Source: Halopelagius fulvigenes (GTDB taxonomy: Archaea; Halobacteriota; Halobacteria; Halobacteriales; Haloferacaceae). Taken from it: DNA of 64,000 nt. Within the stretch, counting starts at the first letter, position 1. Each line of letters opens with the position of its first letter. A program made the position numbers and the translations under genes. The notes below the pieces were generated by a model. That model was given only the letters and a program-made list of their open reading frames with translations, was not told the origin of the DNA and searched no databases. The stretch lies in assembly GCF_042662625.1 (NCBI RefSeq), contig NZ_JBHSXH010000009.1, positions 186,001 through 250,000 on the forward strand. The letters run 5' to 3'. This document shows, piece by piece, positions 1 to 8,116 of the stretch.

Positions 1-1
1 C

Positions 2-31
2 GAGTACCTCGACCGCGGCCGCGAGGAGTAA
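2..31 (+). CDS. C-terminal end of an upstream gene (5' partial)
   Basis: The first bases read as an open frame ending EYLDRGREE followed by TAA. The acidic, hydrophilic tail and the stop nine bases before the end of the convergent DUF5518 gene fit the last codons of a rightward gene beginning outside the window. Too little is visible to name a family. Confidence 0.5.
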   Translation, partial: EYLDRGREE

Positions 32-39
32 GAGCTGTT

Positions 40-408
40 TTAGACGCCCTTCGCCCACGATCCGACCGCGCCGGCGACTGCGCTGTCGATAGCGAACAGG
101 AGCGTCACGACCAGTCCGACGAGGAGGACGCCCCCGCCGCCGATGGCCGACCCGATGGGACCGCCGGCGAGGCCGACGAGGCTCCCCAACAGGGCGAGAC
201 CGACCGTGAGGATGATGCCCGAAATCGACCCGGCGACGAGGCCGTTCCACGCGCCGTGTCCGAGACTCCCGCCGGCGAGGTAGCCCGCGGCGAACCCGCC
301 GAGGAGTCCCGCGCCTATCTGTCCGATCACCGGCAGACTCAGGCCGACGGCTCCGACGACGAGGATGACGACGAAGCCGACGGCGACAGCGCGCCAGTCT
401 ATTGCCAT
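40..408 (-). CDS. DUF5518-type haloarchaeal membrane protein
   Basis: A 122-residue, very hydrophobic, glycine- and alanine-rich protein starting MAIDWRAVAVGF. About four membrane segments (near residues 6-25, 30-50, 60-85 and 90-115) are separated by short GG-rich loops, with almost no extramembrane domain. The layout and the GxxAGYLAGGS stretch after the first helix pair match the DUF5518 family of small haloarchaeal membrane proteins, whose function is unknown. I took the internal ATG at 406-408 because the 11 residues in front of it are basic and not membrane-like. It converges with the gene ending at base 31 and is divergent from the exported protein beginning at 504. Confidence 0.75.
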   Translation of the reverse strand: MAIDWRAVAVGFVVILVVGAVGLSLPVIGQIGAGLLGGFAAGYLAGGSLGHGAWNGLVAGSISGIILTVGLALLGSLVGLAGGPIGSAIGGGGVLLVGLVVTLLFAIDSAVAGAVGSWAKGV

Positions 409-503
409 GGTCGAACGTACGTTTCTCGCGCGCAAAAGCATCGTGGCAGTCCGCTCTTACCGTCCGGTGCGGCGGCCCGAAGCGTCGCTCCGAAACCGTT
501 TCG

Positions 504-1077
504 ATGTCGGAACCCCAACCGTTTCGCGTGAAACGCCGCCGCTTCCTCGCCGCCGCGGGCGTCGCCGTCGGCGCGGGCGTCCTCCACCGAACGCGGCGAT
601 ACGAACTCGACGCGACGGCCGAGCGATTCGACTACGGACTCCGGTTCAACGACCTCGGCACCGAACGGCGGGGCGAGAGCGTCGCGCTCTCGTCGTTCCC
701 GGAGTCGGTCCGTCCGACGCTCCGAGAGGCCGCCGCGGCGCCGGGCGCGTTCGGGGCGAACGACCTGCCCGACTCCGCACTCGAACGCCTCCGCGCGGCC
801 GACTACCTCCGCGCGGCCGGCCGGTACTACACCACGTACGTCAGCGACGTGCGCGACGTTCCCCTCTCCGTCGAGGCGACCGTCCGCGAGTCCGCGCGCG
901 CCGTTCGACCCCGCTACGTTCTCCCTGTCGCTCCATAACGAGGGCGGGGCGGGCACGTGGCTACTCGACGGGGACGTGAGCGTCGAGAGCGACGATGACG
1001 GCGGCCGCGAGGGGGACGGCGGCGGCGACTTTCCGTACCGCGTCAAACTCGACGTGCGTCGTCGGTCGCCGCGGTGA
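504..1077 (+). pseudogene. Tat-signal exported hypothetical protein, apparently frameshifted
   Basis: The frame starts MSEPQPFRVKRRRFLAAAG. This is a twin-arginine-like signal followed by a short hydrophobic stretch, so the product is probably exported. That frame stops at 936-938 after 144 residues and ends in an uncharacteristic arginine-rich tail. From about base 895 the next frame continues with haloarchaea-like sequence (PFDPATFSLSLHNEGG, then an acidic D/G-rich stretch and FPYRVKLDVRRRSPR) to a TGA at 1075-1077. The switch falls in the GC-dinucleotide run tccgcgcgcgcc at 891-902. One extra base there, or two missing, would restore a protein of about 190 residues. It could be a sequencing error or a genuine broken gene. 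I cannot name the family. Confidence 0.6.
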
Positions 1078-1112
1078 ACCCCGGTCTGGGGCCGCGACAC
1101 CAAAGGACGCCC

Positions 1113-1119
1113 TTTTACC
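1113..1119 (+). promoter_or_regulatory. TATA-like box of the NOG1-like gene
   Basis: TTTTACC lies about 28 bases before the ATG at 1144. This is the spacing of an archaeal TATA box to a transcription start at or next to the start codon. No Shine-Dalgarno sequence is seen, so a leaderless mRNA is inferred. Confidence 0.45.
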
Positions 1120-1143
1120 CTTCGGCCGAGTAGACGCTGCAAC

Positions 1144-2109
1144 ATGATTTTCGAGTCCCTACCGACGACGCCGCGGTCGGAGGAACTTCTCGACAAGGCG
1201 TTCTCGCGCGCGGCGCGGTCCGGACGTGCGAAGTCGGGCTTGGAGGCCCAGCAGTCGATGCTCCAGACGGCCTCGTCCATCCTCTCGGACAACTTAGAGA
1301 ACGTCGTCACCGAGTGGCCCGACTTCGGCACCGTGGACCCCTTCTACTACGAACTCGCGGACGCCATCGTGGACGTCGACGAACTCCGGCAGGCCCTCTC
1401 CGAGGTGACGTGGGCGAGTCGGCAGATATCCGAGATCCGCAGCGAGTACCAGCCGAAACTCCGCAGGACCGAACCGGAGACGGCGCGGAAGCACCGCAAG
1501 CAGGCGTTCGCCCGGATGGCCGACATCATGGACGAAATCGAAGACGACCTGCTCCTCATCGGCGAGGCGCGCGACGACCTGAAGGACCTCCCCGACATCC
1601 GCCCGGACGAACCCGCCATCGTCGTCGCGGGCTACCCCAACGTCGGCAAGTCGTCGTTCGTCAACAGGGTCACCCGCGCCTCCAACGAGATAGCGCGCTA
1701 CCCGTTCACGACGCGCGGCGTCCAAATCGGCCACTTCGAACGCGACCGAATTCGCTACCAGATAATCGACACGCCGGGACTCCTCGACAGGCCCGAGGAG
1801 GAGCGAAACGACATCGAACGGCAGGCCGCGAGCGCACTCAAGCACCTCGCGGACGCCGTCATCTTCGTCGTGGACGCGAGCGAAGCGTGCGGTTACCCCC
1901 TCGAATCGCAGTTGGTGCTCCGCGACTCCGTCGAGGCGCAGTTCCCGGTGCCCGTCCTGACCGTCTGCAACAAGAGCGACCGCTCGACGGACGTGGAGGC
2001 GGACCTCTACATGAGCGTCGAGAACGAGGAGAGCATCGACGACGTGTTGGACGCCGCCGTCGACGCGGTCGGATACGAACCGGACATCCCGCCGTCTCGG
2101 CGGGAGTAG
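1144..2109 (+). CDS. NOG1-family GTP-binding protein
   Basis: A 321-residue GTPase. An N-terminal helical region (about 1-150) precedes the G domain. G1 is GYPNVGKSS from residue 163, followed by a switch region with PFTTRG, G3 as DTPGLLDRP and G4 as NKSD near residue 279. The helical domain and the GYPNVGKSS/PFTTRG pair are typical of archaeal NOG1 homologues. The eukaryotic relatives act in 60S ribosomal subunit maturation, and a role in large-subunit biogenesis is inferred here. Length and motifs are complete. It stands alone, with a probable leaderless promoter just upstream and a convergent lipoprotein gene downstream. Confidence 0.88.
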   Translation: MIFESLPTTPRSEELLDKAFSRAARSGRAKSGLEAQQSMLQTASSILSDNLENVVTEWPDFGTVDPFYYELADAIVDVDELRQALSEVTWASRQISEIRSEYQPKLRRTEPETARKHRKQAFARMADIMDEIEDDLLLIGEARDDLKDLPDIRPDEPAIVVAGYPNVGKSSFVNRVTRASNEIARYPFTTRGVQIGHFERDRIRYQIIDTPGLLDRPEEERNDIERQAASALKHLADAVIFVVDASEACGYPLESQLVLRDSVEAQFPVPVLTVCNKSDRSTDVEADLYMSVENEESIDDVLDAAVDAVGYEPDIPPSRRE

Positions 2110-2167
2110 GTCGGAAAATACGGATTTCGGTGGAGGGCCGAAGCGACTGTTCTGCGGTTACTCGCGG

Positions 2168-2899
2168 TTACTCGGCTTCGTAGGTGACGCTGACCGTCGC
2201 GGTCACCGTCACCGGGCCGGGTTCGAAGGAGGTGGAGCCTCCCGCGGCGGTTTCGGCGGCGGCGCGGTCGTAGTACATCGGGGAGTTGCTGCCGTCCGTC
2301 GAGGCGGACCTGACCTCGCCGAGGGTGAGATTCGACGCGGACGCCAGCGTCTCGGCGTCCGTGCGGGCGGCGTCCATCGCGCGTTCTATCGCCTGCTGCC
2401 TGAGTTCGGCGCGCGTCTCCTCGGTGAGGGTGAACGCGACGTGGCCGACTTCGTTCGCGCCGTTGCCGACGGCGACGTCCACGATTTCGCCCGCGCGGGC
2501 GGGTTCGACTTCGACGCTGTAGGTGTGGACCGCGCGGTAGCCGACGACTTCGGGGTTGCCCCCGGAGTGGTCGTACTGGGGGTCGACGCGGTAGGCGGTG
2601 GTCTCGACGGCGTCGTCGGGCACGCCCGCGTCGCGCAGGGCCTGTCGCATCCGGTCTGCGTCTTCGGCGACTCGTTCGCGGGCGGCGTTGGCCGAGTCGG
2701 CGGTGGCGGTCACGGAGACCGAAATCACCGCGAGGTCGGCCTCAGCGGTCACGTCGCCGGACCCGGACGCCGAGATAGTCGCGGGGCCGGCGGCGGCCCC
2801 GTCGTCGCTTCCGCCGTCGGTCTGCAGGGGCGCGAGGCACCCCGATAGCAGGACGAGGACGGCGAGTGCGGTCGGGAGTAGGTACGCTCTGTATCGCAT
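2168..2899 (-). CDS. SIMPL-domain (DUF541) lipoprotein
   Basis: A 243-residue protein starting MRYRAYLLPTALAVLVLLSGC, with a lipobox LSGC whose Cys21 would be lipidated, anchoring it on the outer face of the membrane. After a G/D-rich linker, residues about 45-240 form a SIMPL (DUF541) domain: ISASGSGDVTAEADLAVISV at the start, then VPDDAVETTAYRVDPQYD and a final VTATVSVTYE strand. The family is found in bacteria and archaea without an agreed biochemical role. The ATG at 2897-2899 was chosen because it gives an intact signal peptide; the upstream in-frame ATG would put 15 basic residues in front of it. Confidence 0.85.
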   Translation of the reverse strand: MRYRAYLLPTALAVLVLLSGCLAPLQTDGGSDDGAAAGPATISASGSGDVTAEADLAVISVSVTATADSANAARERVAEDADRMRQALRDAGVPDDAVETTAYRVDPQYDHSGGNPEVVGYRAVHTYSVEVEPARAGEIVDVAVGNGANEVGHVAFTLTEETRAELRQQAIERAMDAARTDAETLASASNLTLGEVRSASTDGSNSPMYYDRAAAETAAGGSTSFEPGPVTVTATVSVTYEAE

Positions 2900-2961
2900 G
2901 ATAGTACATCGGCGGCTCAGGTATTCAACTCGCCGTATGAACAAAGGCCTCTTTCAGTCAC

Positions 2962-4368
2962 TCACGCCGCGAGCGACCCGGGTCCGACCCCCGCCGCGGA
3001 CACCGCGGGGCGTTCGGGGCCGCCGTCCTGGTCTCTGGAAGTCGTCGCATCGCCGGCCCCTCCCGGCCGTTGGATGGCGATGTACCGCACCTCCACTTGG
3101 ATGCCCTCCTCTCTCCACGGTTCGAGCGTATCGGGCACCTGCGCGTTGAGTTTGCGGCTGATTTCGTCGGCGACCTGCGGCGGCGGTTCGCCCGGCGGAT
3201 AGCCGATGGTGATGGTGATGCGTTCCGGAGTCAGGAGGGGGAAGCTCCGGTACCCGACCTCCATCGAGATGAGACTCGCGTCCGGCGGAAGCGACGCCTC
3301 GATGGCGGCCCGGGCGTCGTTCTCGAACTCCGCGCTCCGAATCGAGCCGTACGTGGCGGCGCCGAGAACGGCCGTGAGGATGAGCAGAATCACGCTGAAC
3401 GTCGTGACGCGCGTCATCATGATCGACCGGGCTTCGTTCTCTTGGACCCACAGTTTCGGCCGGTACCCCAACCGCCACAACACGACGAGGGCGACGACGT
3501 TGATGGACAGGACGTTCACGAGGACGAGCACGATGGACCCGAGCACCGCGACCGGCGACCCCCACGCGAGGCCGATACCGACGACCGCCATCGGGGGCAC
3601 CAACGCCGCGGCGATCATGACGCCGACGAGGGCGGCGGAGACGCCGGAGGCGAGCGAGAACGCCCCGGCTGCCCCCGCACCGAGAGCGACGACCAGCGAC
3701 AGAACGTCGGGCGAGAGGCGCGACTCCACCTCCCCGATGGAGAACACCTCCTGCCCGGTGAGGGGGACGATGTTCGTCGTCCGGAGTATCAACGCGAAGA
3801 GAGCGGCGCTCACGATGCCGAGGAGGATGCCGGACGTCTGCAACTTCGCCCCGCGGACGAACATCTCCCGGTCGTCGATTATCGTGCCGACGCTCGTCGT
3901 CATTGCCGGGCCGACCAGGGGAGCGATGACCATCGACCCGACGACGACGGCGGGCGAGTCGAGGAGCACTCCCGCGGTGGCGACGATGGCGCTGATGATG
4001 GTCATCACGACGAACGTCAGCGTCCGCGGCGCCATCTCCTCGGCGCGCGCGACGAGTTCCTCGCGCGCGATCCGGTCGCTCCCCTCGGGGTTCTCCTCCT
4101 CCCACTCCTCTTGGAGTTCGTCGAACCGCCGAGAGACGACAGTCTCGGCCTGGGTGACGACGATGTACGAGTCGCGTTCTATCCCGACGTCGCGGAGGCG
4201 GTTCAGGATGTGTTCGACCGCCGCCTTCGGGATGGGGAACGCGACGACGGCGGCGTACTGACGGTTGCTCGACTCGGTGGAGAGGGCGTAGTCGATTCCC
4301 TCCTCTTCGAGGACTCCGACGACGGCCTGTCGCTTCCCCGTCGGAACCATCACTTGGACGAGTCGCAC
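2962..4368 (-). CDS. DUF389 / TIGR00341 family membrane protein
   Basis: A 468-residue protein. The first ~85 residues (MRLVQVMVPTGKRQAVVGVL) form a soluble alpha/beta domain resembling a small-molecule-binding ACT-like fold. A charged linker follows, then about six membrane helices from residue ~115 to ~330, including SPAVVVGSMVIAPLVGPAM and VALVVLWRLGY. A soluble C-terminal domain (about 365-445) ends in a low-complexity tail. This is the TIGR00341/DUF389 arrangement, widespread in haloarchaea and without established function. It is oriented leftward, downstream of the gas-vesicle gvpO gene but 101 bases away, so co-transcription is doubtful. Confidence 0.85.
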   Translation of the reverse strand: MRLVQVMVPTGKRQAVVGVLEEEGIDYALSTESSNRQYAAVVAFPIPKAAVEHILNRLRDVGIERDSYIVVTQAETVVSRRFDELQEEWEEENPEGSDRIAREELVARAEEMAPRTLTFVVMTIISAIVATAGVLLDSPAVVVGSMVIAPLVGPAMTTSVGTIIDDREMFVRGAKLQTSGILLGIVSAALFALILRTTNIVPLTGQEVFSIGEVESRLSPDVLSLVVALGAGAAGAFSLASGVSAALVGVMIAAALVPPMAVVGIGLAWGSPVAVLGSIVLVLVNVLSINVVALVVLWRLGYRPKLWVQENEARSIMMTRVTTFSVILLILTAVLGAATYGSIRSAEFENDARAAIEASLPPDASLISMEVGYRSFPLLTPERITITIGYPPGEPPPQVADEISRKLNAQVPDTLEPWREEGIQVEVRYIAIQRPGGAGDATTSRDQDGGPERPAVSAAGVGPGSLAA

Positions 4369-4451
4369 GACTGAACGTTGGACGGACGGGGGAAAACTTC
4401 GGGGGATACGCTCTCAGTCACGGTAGTAACGACAATCGCGAGCCGCGACAG

Positions 4452-4456
4452 AAAAA
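4452..4456 (-). terminator. T-tract after gvpO
   Basis: On the minus strand a run of five T follows the gvpO stop by about 14 bases, in the context GCGATTTTTCTGTCGCG, where GCGA and TCGC can pair around the T run. Short oligo-T tracts are the usual archaeal termination signal, so this could end the gvpA-N-O transcript. Confidence 0.35.
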
Positions 4457-4469
4457 TCGCGCGAGGGCG

Positions 4470-5168
4470 TCACTCCACGTCGGCCGTGTCGCTCCGTCGA
4501 TAGCGGTTGACGCGGCGGTAGCCCTGAATCGCGCCGCCGGGTCCGAGTTCGATCTCGTAACTGCCGAGGATGTCCTGGGAGTCGGGCACCGCCGGACGCT
4601 CTATCAGGTCGACGACGACCAACCAGCCGTCCTCCTCGGCCCTGATTTCGCTGATGCCGTCTAACTCCCGTCCGATGAGGTCAGACGCGGTGGTTTCGAC
4701 GATCTGTCTGACCTCGAGGATATCGACGGACTCCCCGCCGGTTCCCTCGGCGGCGTCCTCGATTCCGTCCGCGTCCGAGTCCACCGTCTCGTCGCCTTCC
4801 CGGCCGATGTCGCTCGCTTCGGTTCCGTCCGCGGACTCCGCGTCGGCGTCGGCGTCGGCGTCGGATTCCGAATCGGCGTCGGCGTCAGATTCCGAGTCGG
4901 CGTCGCTCTCGGATTCGTTTTCGCCGTCGCCTCCGCTCTGTTCGGTATCTTCCTCGCTTTGCGCGTCGCCTCCGTTCCCGCCGTCGCTTTCGCTACCGCT
5001 CTCCGCCTCTGTCCCGCCGTCCGCGGCTATCTCGTCTATCGTTTCGTCACTCTCTCCGTGTTGGTAACAGAACTCGCCGTCGCCGGCGGTTCGGGAACAC
5101 CGCTCGCCGTCGCGGGTGAGAGCGATACATCGCTCCGTCTCGTCAGTCGTCGCTGGGGCTTCGGCCAT
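4470..5168 (-). CDS. gvpO: Gas vesicle protein GvpO, with N-terminal zinc-knuckle extension
   Basis: A 232-residue protein. The last ~88 residues are the GvpO domain: ILEVRQIVETTASDLIG, then WLVVVDLIERPAVPDSQDIL and YEIELGPGGAIQGYRRVNRY. GvpO is required for gas-vesicle formation in haloarchaea. Haloarchaeal GvpO is normally about 120 residues. Here a candidate metal site (Cys14, Cys24, Cys34, His37 in a CIALTRDGERC...FCYQH context, resembling the DUF5763 knuckle) and a ~100-residue acidic SESDAD-repeat linker are added in front. The start is four bases past the gvpN stop, and a GGAGG ribosome site overlaps the gvpN end, so the two are probably coupled. Confidence 0.9.
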   Translation of the reverse strand: MAEAPATTDETERCIALTRDGERCSRTAGDGEFCYQHGESDETIDEIAADGGTEAESGSESDGGNGGDAQSEEDTEQSGGDGENESESDADSESDADADSESDADADADAESADGTEASDIGREGDETVDSDADGIEDAAEGTGGESVDILEVRQIVETTASDLIGRELDGISEIRAEEDGWLVVVDLIERPAVPDSQDILGSYEIELGPGGAIQGYRRVNRYRRSDTADVE

Positions 5169-5172
5169 AGTG

Positions 5173-6189
5173 TCACATTCCTCCCACGATGGATTGAATC
5201 TGGCCCCTAATCTCCTCGACTTCCTCGTGCGAGGACACCTTCGAGGCGAGGACGTCGGTGCAGATGTCCACGAGGACGTCGTCGTCCGCTGGGAACGCCG
5301 CCAGTCCGCGCGCGGCCATGATGGCGGCCCGCGTGCCGACGGTGATGTCCATCTCCTCGCGGAGGCCGCGGACGATGGTGACGATCTTCTCAATGCTCTC
5401 GCGGTCGAGTTCGTCGACTTCCGAATCGACGATTTCCACCTCCGTCTCCCGGCCGTAGAAGCCCATGTGGATGCCGACGAGTCGGTCGAGAAGTGCGTCC
5501 TGCGGGCGGTGGACGCCGGCGTACTCGATCGAATTCGACGTGAGCACCGTCCGGAACTCGGGGTGGACCTCGACGGTTCGGTCCGCCCCGCGACCGGTCG
5601 AGTACTCCAGGAGGCCCTCCTCGAACGCCGACAGGAGGACGTTGTTCGCGGCGGGTTTCGAGCGCGAGAACTCGTTGTAGATGAGGGTCGCGCCCTCCCG
5701 CGCGGCGACCGACAGGGGGTTGTCCACCCAGCGGTCGCGGGTGATGGACTTCTTCTTCACCACGTCTCTGACGTACTGGTCGCGTTCTGTGTACTGCTCT
5801 TTACCCGCGTGCTCGCCGACGAGCGCGGCGGTGTCCACCGCGTCGTCGCCTTCTATCCAGACGATGGGGCGTCCGCGCGCCACGGCCGCTTGAACGGCCA
5901 TCGTCGTCTTGCCGCACCCGGTCGGTCCGACGAGGTGGACGGGCTGTTCGGCCGCCCACCAGTTGTTGATGCGCTCTACGAGCGCTTGCGTCTCGTCGGT
6001 TTCGACGAACGGCTCGAACCGGTGGGCGACCTCCTCGGCCGACAAGGGGCCGTCGTCGCCGCCTTCGTCCACCTCGGACCGGTGCCGGTCGAGGTCCTTC
6101 TCCTCCTTGCTTCGGCGCTGCGTTCCCTCCTTGTCGGACCGCACGCGGAGGCCGCGTACCGTCCGGTTGTGTTCGGAGCCGTCGGACAT
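5173..6189 (-). CDS. gvpN: Gas vesicle AAA+ ATPase GvpN
   Basis: A 338-residue MoxR-type AAA+ ATPase. The Walker A motif GPTGCGKTT is at residues 88-96, Walker B is in ATLIYNEFSRSKPAANN, and the sensor region FRTVLTSNSIEYAGVHRPQD is characteristic of GvpN. GvpN is known to be needed for gas vesicles to grow to full size, probably by remodelling or loading shell protein. The first ~45 residues are charged and low complexity. The gene starts eight bases after the gvpA stop and is followed by gvpO, matching the haloarchaeal A-(C)-N-O order, except that no gvpC lies between gvpA and gvpN. Confidence 0.95.
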   Translation of the reverse strand: MSDGSEHNRTVRGLRVRSDKEGTQRRSKEEKDLDRHRSEVDEGGDDGPLSAEEVAHRFEPFVETDETQALVERINNWWAAEQPVHLVGPTGCGKTTMAVQAAVARGRPIVWIEGDDAVDTAALVGEHAGKEQYTERDQYVRDVVKKKSITRDRWVDNPLSVAAREGATLIYNEFSRSKPAANNVLLSAFEEGLLEYSTGRGADRTVEVHPEFRTVLTSNSIEYAGVHRPQDALLDRLVGIHMGFYGRETEVEIVDSEVDELDRESIEKIVTIVRGLREEMDITVGTRAAIMAARGLAAFPADDDVLVDICTDVLASKVSSHEEVEEIRGQIQSIVGGM

Positions 6190-6197
6190 TCAGTCGG

Positions 6198-6464
6198 TTA
6201 CTGCGTCTGCGCTGGCTCGGTTTCGACTTCTATCTCCTCTAGTTCGTCGATGTCGCCCGAGGCGCTCGCCTGTTCGATCTTCGCTATCTCCTCCGCGTAG
6301 TGGAGGAAGGTGTCGACCGACGCGACGACGACGCGCGCCTCGACGGTGAGCAGTTCGATACCGACGACGGAGATACGGGCCCAGACGTCGATGACGACGC
6401 CTTTGTCGAGGACCCGGTCGAGGACTTCCGCGAGACTTGACGAGTTGGGTGTTCGTTGTGCCAT
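6198..6464 (-). CDS. gvpA: Gas vesicle major structural protein GvpA
   Basis: An 88-residue protein, the small hydrophobic subunit that polymerises into the gas-permeable, water-impermeable vesicle wall. Diagnostic segments are SLAEVLDRVLDKGVVIDVWA, ISVVGIELLTVEARVVVASV and DTFLHYAEEIAKIE. The ATG at 6462-6464 was chosen over upstream options because it gives the family N-terminus MAQRTPNSSS. The C-terminus (about residues 66-88) is a glutamate-rich tail and the whole is slightly longer than the usual 75-80 residues. It is the first gene of the leftward gvpA-gvpN-gvpO group and should be the most highly expressed. Confidence 0.97.
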   Translation of the reverse strand: MAQRTPNSSSLAEVLDRVLDKGVVIDVWARISVVGIELLTVEARVVVASVDTFLHYAEEIAKIEQASASGDIDELEEIEVETEPAQTQ

Positions 6465-6710
6465 TTTAATCGACCTGGAACTCATCTCCGAACCGGAGCG
6501 TAATGAGGCTTGAGGCCAATATGTGAATGTAGACAGATTATCAGGACATACAGTTAGCAATTAGCGAATTAATCCCTGTGTTGAGAAAACAATCGAACAG
6601 GGTAAATTCAGTAATTTTGATAAACACCATGTCTTATCCGGCTCGCTCCCCTTATATGTAGGTGTGCGGGCAGCCGTCGCGGACGGCCGCGGTTCCGCGC
6701 GAAGATTCCA
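6465..6710. promoter_or_regulatory. Divergent gvpA/gvpF promoter region
   Basis: A 246-base spacer, clearly richer in A and T than the flanking genes. Rightward, TTATAT at 6652-6657 lies 54-59 bases before the gvpF ATG, predicting a leader of about 28 bases. Leftward, ACATATTG at about 6517-6524 (minus strand) is at a similar distance from the gvpA ATG. The middle contains AT-rich sequence including gcaattagcgaattaatc. I looked for the TGAAACGG-N4-TGAACCAA-like element bound by the activator GvpE in other haloarchaea and did not see it. This agrees with no gvpE being present here. Confidence 0.7.
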
Positions 6711-7337
6711 ATGAGCGAAGAGAACCTGTACGTCTACGGAGCCATCGACGCAGAGGACCTCGATTTAGAGATATCCGGGGTCGGAGGGGCCGAGCGAGTG
6801 TACACGATCACCCACAAGACCATCTCGGCCATCGTCTCCGACATCGACACCACGGACCCGGAACGGACCGACGAGAACGTACAGGCGCACGACGAAGTGC
6901 TACGGACGGTACTGGAACACGGCGACGGCCGGACGGTCGTTCCCATGCAGTTCGGGATGGCGTTCAAGGACGCGCGGACGCTGAAGAACGTCCTCCGAGG
7001 CACGCGCCCGGCGTTCAAGCGCGCCCTCAACGACGTCGAGGGAATGGTCGAACTGGGCGTGAAGGTCGTCGCCGAGGAGAACACCGACCTCGACGAGAGC
7101 ACCGTCGAAGAAGCCGCAGAGCGCCTCACGGAGGTCAGCGTCAACGAAGTCGAGAACGGCCAGTTCAGCGACCGACTGCTGCTCAATCGCTCGTATCTGG
7201 TCGAGCGCGACGCGCAGGCCGAGTTCGGCGAAGCGGTGGACGAACTCGAGGCCGAACTCGGCGACGTGCTGGTGCAGTACACCGGTCCGTGGGCGCCGTA
7301 CAACTTCGTCGACATCCACGTCGGCGTCGACAGATGA
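6711..7337 (+). CDS. gvpF: Gas vesicle protein GvpF (GvpL/GvpF family)
   Basis: A 208-residue GvpL/F-family protein. The N-terminus NLYVYGAIDAEDLDLEISGV is the family's first strand, followed by a first domain with HDEVLRTVLEHGDGRTVVPM and PMQFGMAFKDARTLKNVL. The end, QYTGPWAPYNFVDIHVGV, carries the conserved GPWPPYxFV signature. GvpF is an accessory assembly protein that contacts GvpA and is thought to keep it from aggregating before assembly. It is the first gene of the rightward gvpFGHIJKLM operon, 3 bases before gvpG, and is shorter than its paralogue GvpL encoded 2.9 kb downstream. Confidence 0.95.
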   Translation: MSEENLYVYGAIDAEDLDLEISGVGGAERVYTITHKTISAIVSDIDTTDPERTDENVQAHDEVLRTVLEHGDGRTVVPMQFGMAFKDARTLKNVLRGTRPAFKRALNDVEGMVELGVKVVAEENTDLDESTVEEAAERLTEVSVNEVENGQFSDRLLLNRSYLVERDAQAEFGEAVDELEAELGDVLVQYTGPWAPYNFVDIHVGVDR

Positions 7338-7340
7338 GCC

Positions 7341-7595
7341 ATGTTCCTCCTCGATGACCTGCTCGTACGGCCGTTTATCTCGCTTCTCGACGTCCTCCAC
7401 CAGCTGGCGCTCGAGGAGATGTACGACATCGAAGCGCTGCAGGACGAACTGAAGGAGAACCAGCTGCTGTACGAACTGGGCGAACGGCCGCAAGAGGAGT
7501 ACGAGCGTCGGAAGGAGGAGCTCGAAGAGCAACTGGCGCTCGCGGAGGAGGTGCGCGAGCAACTGTCCGGCGGTAAGGTAGAGGTGAAACGCTAA
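7341..7595 (+). CDS. gvpG: Gas vesicle protein GvpG
   Basis: An 84-residue protein starting MFLLDDLLVRPFISLLDVLH, the conserved GvpG N-terminal segment. A charged predicted helix or coiled coil follows, with EALQDELKENQLLYELGERP and EEYERRKEELEEQLALAEEV. GvpG is one of the essential assembly proteins of haloarchaeal gas vesicles and interacts with GvpF and other accessory Gvp proteins. Length is normal for the family. Its TAA overlaps the ATG of gvpH by one base (TAATG), so translation is probably coupled. Confidence 0.95.
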   Translation: MFLLDDLLVRPFISLLDVLHQLALEEMYDIEALQDELKENQLLYELGERPQEEYERRKEELEEQLALAEEVREQLSGGKVEVKR

Positions 7596-8116
7596 TGCAC
7601 GATTCAAACGACGACGACGAGAACCGATCGGACGACCGGGACGGCGTGTCGCTCGGTGCGGGACTGCGGGCGCTGACGGACCTGCTGTCGGCGCTCGGAA
7701 AGCGCAACCGAAAGAGCGGTTCGGGCCTGTTCGACACCGACCGGTCCTCCGTCGAGTACCGGTACTCCGTCGAGTCGGGACTCGGCGACGGGCCGGAGCA
7801 CGAACGGTCGACGCGCGACAGTCTGGGGCGCACGCCCCGGAAGGAGCGACCCCGGACGAAACGGCGCACGAACGCGGATCTCCCGTCGGCGGTCAGCCAC
7901 GACGAGGACGTGGCTGTCGTCACCGTCGACCTCCGCGACTTCGACCCCGACGACGTGACGGTCGGACTGGACGGCGACGAGTTGGTCGTCGCCGTGGACG
8001 GTAGCCAAGTGGACCGGATTCCCGTTGACGTCCCGCCGGATCGAAACACGACCGCGCGACTCAACAACGGCGTCCTACAGGTCAGAATCGAACCCGAGGG
8101 AGGGCGGGACCGATGA
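7595..8116 (+). CDS. gvpH: Gas vesicle protein GvpH (Hsp20-like)
   Basis: A 173-residue protein in the gvpH position. The N-terminal half is charged and probably disordered, with a short SSVEYRYSVESGLGD segment that GvpH proteins typically carry. The C-terminal ~80 residues resemble a small heat-shock (alpha-crystallin) domain: VAVVTVDLRDFDPDDVTVGL, DELVVAVDGSQ and ARLNNGVLQVRIEP, the last matching the GVL strand of Hsp20 proteins. In haloarchaea GvpH is not strictly essential and is viewed as a chaperone-like factor. It overlaps gvpG by one base and the next gene by four. Confidence 0.88.
   Translation: MHDSNDDDENRSDDRDGVSLGAGLRALTDLLSALGKRNRKSGSGLFDTDRSSVEYRYSVESGLGDGPEHERSTRDSLGRTPRKERPRTKRRTNADLPSAVSHDEDVAVVTVDLRDFDPDDVTVGLDGDELVVAVDGSQVDRIPVDVPPDRNTTARLNNGVLQVRIEPEGGRDR

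Noticed and set aside
4800..4930. The SESDAD-coding repeats in gvpO as a CRISPR or microsatellite
   Set aside because: They are in frame, acidic-codon repeats within a supported gene; no spacers of constant length.
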